From Schauerella fraxinea (lineage in GTDB: Bacteria > Pseudomonadota > Gammaproteobacteria > Burkholderiales > Burkholderiaceae_B): 14,166 nucleotides of DNA. Below the pieces are notes generated by a model. It was not told the DNA's origin. It did not search any database and saw only the letters and a list, made by a program, of their open reading frames with translations. Every line of letters begins with the position of its first letter. Position 1 is the stretch's first letter. Of the stretch, positions 1 through 8,481 are shown one piece after another. Both the position numbers and the translations under genes were made by a program. The stretch lies in contig JAVDKK010000007.1 in the NCBI GenBank assembly GCA_030849945.1, forward strand, positions 1-14,166. Direction: 5' to 3'.

Positions 1-647
1 GTGCCCGACGAAACCAGATTGCCGTTGGCGTTCACAGCCGTGTCTTCGGTCACGGTGCCAGTGGCGGCACCAGCAAACGTCGGCACATCATTTGTACCGG
101 TGATCGTGACCGTCACGACCGTGGTCGTGCCGTCAGCAGCCGAGACCGTGAACGACTCAACCTTCGTTTGGCCGGCGGCCAAGTATTGAACGGCCGAATT
201 AGCGACGTTGTAGGTCCACGTGCCGTTCTCTGCAATCGACAACGAGCCCAAGGTCGAACCGACCGGCACTGCGGTGCCTGCCTTGAACGTGCTTTGGCCT
301 GCGTCTGCATCCGAGATCGTCAACGTACCCGACGAAACCAGATTGCCGTTAGCGTTGACGGCCGTGTCTTCAGTCACGGTTCCGGTAGCAGTTCCTGCGA
401 ACGTCGGCACGTCGTTGGTGCCGGTGATCGTGACCGTAACGACAGTGGTTGTGCCGTCAGCAGCAGAAACCGTGAACGACTCAACCTTCGTTTGACCGGC
501 AGCCAGATATTGAACGGCCGAATTGGCGACGTTGTAAGTCCACGTGCCGTTCTCTGCAATCGACAGCGAACCCAAGGTCGAACCAACCGGCACAGCCGTG
601 CCAGCCTTGAATGTGCTTTGACCCGCATCAGCATCAGCGATCGTCAA
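1..647 (-). repeat. B-type VCBS units resumed after the island (one complete, one cut by the window edge)
   Basis: Units start at 647 (complete, 324 bp) and 323 (cut at the window edge). Both have the canonical B sequence: DADAGQSTFKAG, VGSTLGSLSIAENGTW, NVANSAVQYLAAGQTKVESF, GTNDVPTFAG. Their close match to units beyond the divergent island shows that the two B stretches share a recent history. Confidence 0.92.
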
Positions 648-3600
648 CGTGCCCGTCGACACCAGGTTGCCAGTGTTGGTCACCGCAGTGTCTTCCGTCA
701 CCGTGCCTGTGGGGGCGCCGGAGAACGTCGGCACGTCGTTAGTGCCAGTGATGGTGACGTTGATGATCGTGGGCGTGCCATCAGCACTCAGTACCGTAAA
801 CGACTCGACTTTCGTTTGTCCTGCGGCCAGATACTGAACCGCCGAATTTGCAACGCTGTAGTTCCATTTGCCGTCGGTGCCGATCGCCAGCGATCCCAGC
901 GTACCGTTTGCCGGCGTACCTGTACCGGCACGGAACACGGCTTCGCCGGTATCTACGTCGGTAATGCTGAGTTGACCTGCTGTCGTGAGATTACCGTTTA
1001 CAACGTTAGCGTCTTCAACCACCGTCCCCGTCGTCGCGCCGCCGATCACGGGTGCGTCGTTGGTGCCATTGATGGTGACCGTGATGTTGCGCGTGGTGCC
1101 GTCATCCGTCACGATGGCAAAGGTTTCGACGTAGCTCTTTCCAGCACCCAACGCCTGCACGCTGGGCGCCGAATTGTTGAGCGTGTACGTCCATTGACCA
1201 CCCGTAGTCATCGTGAACGTACCGTAAGACGTGGTGGTGTTGCTGGCATTGAAAGACTTGCCTTCGCCCGCGTCCCGATCTTGAATCGACATGTAGCCCG
1301 ACACTTGGCCGTTCCACGCGGTGTCTTCCGTTACGGTGCCGCTGAACGTACCGGAGATGTTCGCCACGTCGTTGGTGCCGACCACGGTGATCGTCACCGT
1401 CTGCGTCGTACCGTCCTTTGCAGTGATGATGAACGCGTCTTCACGCGTTTCGCCACCGCGCAGCGTCTGGACGGCATCAGTGCTGTTGTTCAGGTCGTAG
1501 ACCCACTTGCCGTTGGCGTCGACCACCAGCATGCCGTACTGACTGGTGATCCATGCCGGATTGAAGCCGACCGCGCCGGCATCCGAGCTGGTCGCCGTCA
1601 ATTGGCCTTCCACATGCAACGTACCGTCTTCGACAACCGATCCCGTCGTGACGCCGCCAATCACAGCAGCTTCATTGGTGCCGTGGATGGTGATCGTCAC
1701 GGTTTGTGCCGTGCCATCCTTGGCCAATACCGTAAAGACTTCGTCTTTGGTTTGATTGCTGTTCAGATATTGAACCGACGCATTGGACACCGTGTAGGTC
1801 CATTCGCCCGCCGCGTTGACGGTCAAACTGCCCGATGTGCCCGAAGCAGGGGTGCCCGTGCCAGCCTGGAAGCTGGCTTCGCCTGCATCCACGTCGGTGA
1901 TCGTGAGCTTGCCAGTCGTCGACAGATTGTTGTTACTGACGTTCGTGTCTTCCGTCACGTTGCCCGTCGTTACGCCGCCGATGACGGCTGCGTCGTTGAC
2001 GCCAACAATCTTCACCGTGATGGTTTGTGTGGTGCCGTCGGCCGATTGGACAGTGAAGATCTCGTCCTTGGTCACACCCGCGCCCAGATATTGCACGGCG
2101 CTGTTGGCAACGGTGTAGTTCCATTGTCCAGCAGCATTGATCGTGAGTGAGCCCAACGTGCCAGTGGCTGCCGTCGCTGCGCCAGCCTTGAAGCTGCTTT
2201 CGCCAGAATCGAGGTCGCTCACATTAAGCTTGCCGCTCGCAGTGAGGTTGCTGTTCGTGACGTTCGTGTCCTCCGTGACCGTGCCCGTGACCGCACCGCT
2301 GAATGTTGCGGTGTCGTTGGTGCCGGTGATGGTTACGGTGACAACCGTGGTCGTGCCGTCAGCAGCCGAAACCGTGAACGACTCGGTCTTCGTTTGGCCG
2401 GCGGCGAGATACTGAACGGCGCTGTTGGCGACGTTGTAAGTCCAGGTGCCGTTATCAGCGATCGACAAAGATCCGAGCGTTGTGCCGACAGGAACCGCGG
2501 TGCCTGCCTTGAATGTGCTCTGGCCTGCGTCAGCATCGGTGATGATCAACGAGCCCGACGAGACCAGGTTGCCGTTGATGTTGACAGCAGTGTCTTCCGT
2601 TACGGTGCCGGTGGCGGCGCCTGTGAACGTCGGGACGTCATTTGTGCCGGTGATCGTGACGGTGACTACAGTGGTCGTGCCATCAGCCGCGGAGACCGTA
2701 AAGGATTCAACCTTTGTTTGACCGGCGGCCAGGTATTGAACGGCAGAGTTGGCGACGTTGTAGGTCCATGTGCCGTTTTCAGCGATGGACAACGAGCCCA
2801 ACGTCGAGCCAACCGGAACTGCAGCGCCAGCCTTGAACGTGCTTTGACCTGCGTCAGCATCCGAAATCTTCAACGTGCCGGAAGAGACCAGATTGCCGTT
2901 GGCGTTGACGGCGGTGTCTTCAGTGACGGTGCCGGTTGCAGCGCCGGCGAATGTCGGAACGTCGTTGGTACCCGTGATCGTGACCGTCACGACCGTGGTG
3001 GTGCCGTCGGCGGCCGAAACCGTGAACGACTCAATCTTTGTTTGGCCAGCAGCCAGGTATTGAACGGCGCTGTTGGCGACGTTGTAGGTCCACGTGCCGT
3101 TTTCGACGATGCTGAGGCTGCCAAGCGTGTTGCCGACCGGCACAGCTGTACCTGCCTTAAAGGTGCTTTGACCTGCATCAGCATCCGAGATGGTCAACGT
3201 ACCCGACGAAACCAAATTGCCATTGGCGTTGACTGCCGTGTCTTCCGTGACGGTACCAGTGGCGGCACCGGCGAACGTCGGAACGTCATTCGTGCCGGTG
3301 ATCGTGACGGTGACGACGGTCGTCGTTCCGTCCGCAGCAGCAACCGTGAACGACTCAACCTTCGTTTGGCCAGCAGCGAGGTATTGCACCGCGCTGTTGG
3401 GAACGTTGTACGTCCAGGCCCCATTAGCCGCAATCGACAACGAGCCCAAGGTCGAGCCAACCGGCACTGCGGTGCCGGCCTTGAACGCGCTTTGGCCTAC
3501 ATCGGCGTCCGAGATCGTCAATGTGCCCGACGAAACCAGGTTGCCGTTTGCGTTGACAGCCGTGTCTTCGGTCACGGTGCCAGTGGCGGCGCCAGCGAAC

Positions 3601-6600
3601 GTCGGAACGTCGTTCGTGCCAGTGATCGTGACGGTAACGACAGTGGTCGTACCGTCGGCAGCAGCGACGGTAAACGACTCAAGCTTCGTTTGACCAGCGG
3701 CCAGATACTGCACGGCCGAGTTAGAAACGTTGTAGATCCAGGTGCCGTTTTCAGCGATGGACAACGAACCCAAGGTCGTACCAACCGGGACGGCGGTGCC
3801 TGCCTTAAAAGTGTTCTGACCTGCGTCCGCGTCCGAGATCGTCAGCGTGCCCGACGAAACCAGATTGCCGTTGGCGTTTACTGCGGTGTCTTCGGTGACG
3901 GCGCCAGCGTTCGTGCCCGAGAATGTCGGGACGTCGTTGGTGCCCGTGATCGTGACGGTGACGACGGTGGTCGTGCCGTCGGCAGCAGCCACGGTGAACG
4001 ATTCAACCTTCGTTTGTCCGGCGGCTAAGTATTGAACGGCCGAATTGGCGACGTTGTAGGTCCAAGTGCCGTTTTCGGCGATGGACAACGAGCCCAAGGT
4101 CGAGCCGACCGGAACTGCAGCGCCAGCCTTGAATGTGCTTTGGCCCGCATCAGCATCTGAGATGGTCAGCGTGCCCGACGAGACCAAATTGCCATTAGCG
4201 TTGACAGCGGTGTCTTCGTTGACGGTGCCAGTGGCAGCGCCAGCAAACGTCGGAACGTCGTTGGTTCCCGTGATCGTGACAGTGACGACAGTGGTCGTGC
4301 CGTCGGCGGCAGAAACCGTGAACGACTCAATCTTCGTTTGGCCAGCGGCGAGGTATTGAACGGCGCTGTTGGCGACGTTGTAGGTCCACGTACCGTTCTC
4401 TGCAATCGACAGCGAACCCAAGGTCGTACCGACTGGCACAGCGGTGCCAGCCTTGAAGGTGCTCTGACCTGCGTCAGCATCCGAGATCGTCAGTGTGCCG
4501 GACGAAACCAGATTGCCGTTCGCGTTGACAGCGGTGTCTTCAGTCACGGTGCCGCCAGCGGCGCCCGAGAACGTCGGAACGTCGTTGGTGCCCGTGATCG
4601 TGACGGTGACGACTGTGGTGGTGCCGTCGGCGGCCGAAACCGTGAACGACTCAATCTTTGTTTGGCCAGCAGCCAGGTATTGAACGGCGCTGTTGGCGAT
4701 GTTGTAGGTCCAAGTGCCGTTTTCGGCAATCGACAAGGAGCCGAGCGTCGAGCCGACCGGGACTGCGGTGCCAGCCTTGAATGTGCTTTGACCTGCATCG
4801 GCGTCCGAGATCGTCAGGGTGCCCGACGAAACCAGATTGCCGTTGGCGTTGACAGCCGTGTCTTCGGTGACGGTGCCCGCGGAAACACCAGCGAACGTCG
4901 GAACGTCGTTGGTACCCGTGATCGTGACAGTGACGACGGTGGTCGTGCCGTCAGCAGCAGAAACCGTAAACGACTCAACCTTCGTTTGGCCAGCAGCCAG
5001 GTATTGAACGGCGCTGTTGGCGATGTTGTAGGTCCAAGTGCCGTTTTCGGCGATGGACAACGAGCCGAGCGTCGAACCGACCGGGACTGCGGTGCCAGCC
5101 TTGAATGTGCTTTGACCTGCATCGGCGTCCGAGATCGTCAGCGTGCCCGACGAAACCAGATTGCCGTTCGCGTTGACTGCTGTGTCTTCGGTGACGGTGC
5201 CCGCGGAAACACCAGCGAACGTCGGAACGTCGTTGGTACCCGTGATCGTGACGGTGACGACGGTGGTCGTGCCGTCAGCAGCAGAAACCGTAAACGACTC
5301 GACCTTCGTTTGACCAGCGGCCAAGTATTGAACGGCCGAGTTGGCGACGTTGTAGGTCCAAGTGCCGTTTTCAGCGACGGACAACGAACCCAAAGTCGAA
5401 CCGACCGGGACCGCCGTGCCAGCCTTGAAGGTGCTTTGGCCTGCGTCGGCGTCCGAGATCGTCAAGGTGCCCGACGAAACCAGATTGCCATTAGCGTTGA
5501 CAGCGGTGTCTTCGGTGACGGTTCCGGTGACAGCGCCTGCGAATGTCGGAACATCGTTCGTGCCGGTGATGGTGACGGTAACCACAGTCGTGGTGCCATC
5601 AGCGGCAGCGACCGTGAACGACTCAATCTTCGTTTGGCCAGCTGCGAGGTACTGGACGGCGCTGTTGGCGACGTTGTAGGTCCAAGTGCCGTTATCAGCG
5701 ATCGACAACGAACCCAAAGTGGAACCAACTGGAACAGCGGTGCCAGCCTTGAACGTGCTTTGACCTGCATCAGCATCCGAGATCGTCAACGTACCGGAAG
5801 AGACGAGGTTGCCGTCGGCGTTAACGGCGGTGTCTTCGGTGACTGCGCCGGTGGCGGCACCAGCAAACGTCGGGACATCATTCGTGCCGGTGATCGTGAC
5901 GGTAATGACAGTGGTGGTGCCATCCGCAGCCGAGACGGTGAACGACTCGGTCTTCGTTTGACCAGCGGCCAGATATTGAACGGCCGAGTTCGCGACGTTG
6001 TACGTCCAAGTTCCGTTCTCAGCGATGGACAACGAACCCAAGGTCGAACCGACCGGGACCGCGGTGCCTGCCTTGAAAGTGCTTTGGCCTGCGTCGGCAT
6101 CCGATATCGTCAGTGTGCCGGACGAGACCAGATTGCCGTTGGCGTTGACAGCGGTGTCTTCAGTGACGGCGCCAGCGTTCGCGCCCGAGAATGTCGGGAC
6201 ATCGTTCGTGCCGGTGATCGTGACCATGACGACGGTCGTGGTGCCATCCGCAGCCGCAACTGTGAACGATTCGACCTTCGTTTGACCAGCGGCCAAGTAT
6301 TGAACGGCCGAGTTGGCGACGTTGTAGGTCCACGTGCCGTTCTCTGCAATCGACAACGAGCCCAAGGTCGTACCGACGGGGACGGCAGTGCCTGCCTTGA
6401 ACGTGCTCTGACCTGCGTCAGCGTCGGAGATCGTCAGGGTGCCGGACGAAACCAGATTGCCGTTGGCGTTCACAGCCGTGTCTTCTGTGACGGTGCCGGT
6501 GGCGGCCCCAGTGAACGTCGGCACATCATTCGTGCCCGTGATCGTGACGGTGACGACAGTAGTAGTGCCATCAGCAGCCGAAACCGTGAACAATTCGGCC

Positions 6601-6701
6601 TTAGTTTGACCTGCGGCCAAGTACTGAACGGCCGAGTTGGCGACGTTGTAAGTCCACGTGCCGTTTTCAGCAATCGACAACGAACCCAAGTTCGTACCGA
6701 C
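1..6701 (-). CDS. Giant VCBS-repeat surface/adhesin-like protein, C-terminal-side segment (same gene, partial at both ends)
   Basis: Continuation of the same gene left of the gap: codons run from 6701 (VGTNLGSLSIAEN) to base 3 with no stop, 2,233 complete codons. The frame was checked codon by codon through the divergent stretch at about 600-2340 and is open there; elsewhere it follows from the intact repeat pattern. B units run LTISDADAGQSTFKAG, TAVPVGSTLGSLSIAENGTW, TYNVANSAVQYLAAGQTK, ESFTVSAADGTTTVVTVTITG, then TNDVPTF and a variable linker ending VTEDTAVNANGNLVSSG. Each unit has about one Trp, no Cys, and acidic DAD, GTND and TED motifs that are candidate calcium ligands. The frame differs from that of the right segment only because 100 Ns is not a multiple of three; removing them restores frame and repeat phase. 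Neither start nor stop is in the window. The role (extender of a type I-secreted adhesin) is family inference; other secreted or surface cadherin-like repeat proteins are possible. Confidence 0.92.
648..971 (-). repeat. Divergent VCBS unit C5 (108 aa), transition back to B type
   Basis: The first half is divergent (LSITDVDTGEAVFRAG, SLAIGTDGKWNYSVAN). The second half is essentially B type (SAVQYLAAGQTKVESF, GTNDVPTFSG, VTEDTAVTNTGNLVSTG). The length is the B period of 324 bp. The unit reads as a chimera between island and B-array sequence. Confidence 0.85.
972..1292 (-). repeat. Divergent VCBS unit C4 (107 aa)
   Basis: The unit begins MSIQDRDAGEGKSF and has an A-like core (WTYTLNNSAPSVQALGAGK) followed by YVETFAIVTDDGTTRN and GTNDAPVIGG, the classical VCBS GTNDAPV signature. 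It ends with a B-like long linker, VVEDANVVNGNLTTAG. Confidence 0.85.
1293..1601 (-). repeat. Divergent VCBS unit C3 (103 aa), most atypical
   Basis: The unit begins LTATSSDAGAVGFNPAW, so the usual DADAG acidic pair is replaced by SSDAG. The core is WVYDLNNSTDAVQTLRGGE, close to the A type, followed by AFIITAKDGTTQ, GTNDVANISG and a short VTEDTAWNGQVSG linker. It is also the richest in aromatic and basic residues, with two Trp in unusual positions. Confidence 0.85.
1602..1907 (-). repeat. Divergent VCBS unit C2 (102 aa)
   Basis: The unit begins LTITDVDAGEASFQAG and has a B-like core (TYTVSNASVQYLNSNQTK, DEVFTVLAKDGT). It ends with a short linker, VVEDGTLHVEGQ, that brings the period down to 306 bp. 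GTND is replaced by GTNE. Confidence 0.85.
1908..2228 (-). repeat. Divergent VCBS unit C1 (107 aa)
   Basis: The unit begins LNVSDLDSGESSFKAG and continues GTLGSLTINAAGQWNYTVAN, SAVQYLGAGVTKDEIF, TVQSADGTTQTITVKIVG and VNDAAVIGG, ending in a VTEDTNVSNNNLSTTG linker. The core is B-like, but GVND replaces GTND and the following strand (AAVIGG) resembles the A type. Confidence 0.85.
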
Positions 6702-8481
6702 NNNNNNNNNNNNNNNNNNNNNNNNNNNNNNNNNNNNNNNNNNNNNNNNNNNNNNNNNNNNNNNNNNNNNNNNNNNNNNNNNNNNNNNNNNNNNNNNNNN
6801 NCGGCACTGCTGTGCCAGCCTTGAACGTACTTTGGCCTGCATCGGCATCCGAGATGGTCAATGTGCCCGACGAGACCAGATTGCCGTTGGCGTTGACTGC
6901 GGTGTCTTCGGTGACGGTGCCTGTTGCAGTGCCCGTGAACGTGGGAACGTCGTTGGTGCCTGTGATCGTGACGGTGACCACTGTGGTCGTGCCGTCAGCA
7001 GCGGACACGGTAAAAGACTCAGTCCTCGTTTGACCGGCGGCCAGGTATTGAACGGCGGAGTTGGCGACGTTGTAGGTCCAAGTGCCGTTTTCGGCAATCG
7101 ACAGCGAGCCCAGGGTCGTACCGACCGGCACTGCTGTGCCAGCCTTGAACGTACTTTGGCCTGCATCGGCATCCGAGATGGTCAATGTGCCCGACGAGAC
7201 CAAATTGCCGTTTGCGTTGACAGCCGTGTCTTCGGTGACGGTGCCGGTTGCGGCGCCGGAGAATGTCGGAACGTCGTTGGTGCCCGTGATCGTGACAGTA
7301 ACGACAGTGGTGGTGCCGTCCGCAGCCGAGACGGTGAACGACTCAACCTTCGTTTGGCCAGCAGCGAGATACTGAACGGCCGAGTTGGCGACGTTGTAGG
7401 TCCAGGTGCCGTTTTCAGCAATCGACAACGAACCCAAGGTCGAGCCAACCGGAACAGCCGTGCCAGCCTTGAACGTGCTTTGGCCTGCATCAGCATCGGC
7501 GATGGTCAACGTGCCCGACGACACCAAGTTGCCATCGACATTGACGGCGTTGTCTTCCGTTACCGAACCCGCCGACGTGCCCGAGAACGTCGGAACGTCA
7601 TTGGTACCAGTAATGGTGACCGTGACGACTGTCGTGGTGCCATCAGCGGCGAACACCGTGAACGATTCAGTCTTCGTTTCGCCGGCGGCAAGATACTGGA
7701 CTGCGCTGTTAGCAACGTTGTATGTCCATGTCCCGTTTTCGGCAATGGACAAAGAGCCTACGGTCGAACCAACTGGTACGCCTGGGCCAGCGTTGAACGT
7801 GCTTTGGTTGGCGTCAGCATCAGCAACGACCAATGATCCCGACGAGACGAGATCGCCGCCTGTGCTGACCGCGTTGTCTTGAGTCACCGCGCCCGAATTG
7901 ACGCCCGTGAACGTGGGTACGTCGTTCGTGCCGGTGATCGTGACCGTGACGATGGTCGTCGTGCCATCAGCGGCAGCAACCGTGAACGATTCCGTCTTTG
8001 TTTCGCCAGCAGCCAGATACTGAACGGCGTTGTTGGCGACGTTGTAGATCCAGGTGCCGTTTGCAGCGATCGACAGCGAGCCCAATGTTGAGCCGACCGG
8101 AACGGCGGTACCTGCCTGGAACGTGCTCTGACCTGCGTCAGCGTCAGTGACGATCAATGTGCCGCTGGATACGAGGTTGCCATCGACGTTAACCGCCGTG
8201 TCTTCGGTCACAGTGCCGGTTGCGGCGCCGGCAAATGTCGGAACGTCGTTGGTTCCGGTAATCGTTACCGTCACAACTGTGGTGGTGCCGTCAGCAGCCG
8301 AAACCGTAAATGACTCAACCTTCGTTTGACCGGCGGCCAGGTATTGCACATCCGAGTTTGCAACGTTGTAGGTCCAAGCACCGTTCGCCGAGACCGACAA
8401 CGAGCCGAGGGTCGAACCGACCGGAACTGCGGTGCCAGCTTGGAATGTGCTTTGACCTGCATCAGCGTCCGAGATGGTCAA
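2229..8481 (-). repeat. B-type VCBS tandem array, 324-bp (108-aa) period, 19 units
   Basis: Unit starts fall at 8481, 8157, 7833, 7509, 7185 and 6861, then after the Ns at 6437 and every 324 bp down to 2549; the last unit is 321 bp. The 6861-to-6437 step is 424, exactly 324 plus the 100 Ns. The core is nearly invariant (TYNVANSAVQYLAAGQTK; TTVVTVTITGTNDVPTF) and most variation sits in the linker before VTED: FAGAATGT, FTGAATGT, FSGTSAGS, FAGVSAGT, FSGANAGA, FSGAAGGT. Units 1-3, next to the A array, are the most divergent: unit 2 has VTQD for VTED and unit 3 has FNAGPGVPVGSTVG. Unit 13 has VNED. Units 10-12 are nearly identical to each other. Confidence 0.93.
6702..6801. other. Assembly gap (100 Ns) inside B unit 6
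   Basis: A run of exactly 100 Ns, the usual placeholder for a gap of unknown size. The right flank ends, in the minus reading, at GTAVP and the left flank begins at VGTNLGS, which are consecutive residues of the B repeat. Deleting the Ns restores both the 324-bp period and the frame. The hidden sequence is therefore most simply zero or a whole number of 324-bp units. Assembly failure in near-identical repeats is the likely cause. Confidence 0.95.

Larger units (their letters stand above)
648..2228 (-). repeat. Divergent VCBS island (five non-homogenised units)
   Basis: Five units start at 2228, 1907, 1601, 1292 and 971, with lengths 107, 102, 103, 107 and 108 aa. They keep the frame and the GTND-to-TED plan but differ clearly from each other and from the flanking B units, which are mutually near identical. 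Two (1601 and 1292) carry the LNN...VQ.L core otherwise seen in A units, while the others carry the B-like VxNxxVQYL core. Histidine, absent from the repeats translated elsewhere, appears here (HGTNE, TLHVE). Confidence 0.9.

Noticed and set aside
648..2228. Divergent island as an inserted foreign functional domain (enzyme or ligand-binding)
   Set aside because: All five units keep the VCBS plan (GTND/GTNE/GVND, TED or VED linker, WxY core) and the frame, so they are divergent members of the same repeat family.
6667..6701. Apparent C-terminus with a stop at 6667 reached through the Ns
   Set aside because: The stop lies in the wrong frame because 100 Ns were inserted; the repeat continues perfectly in the adjacent frame from 6701.
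168..6824. Long plus-strand open frames (about 168-2150, 2394-4028, 4338-6824)
   Set aside because: They share codon boundaries with the minus-strand gene. Its codons are mostly purine-N-pyrimidine, whose reverse complement has the same form and rarely gives stops. The translations are low-complexity Arg/Asp/Gly-rich strings with no domain.
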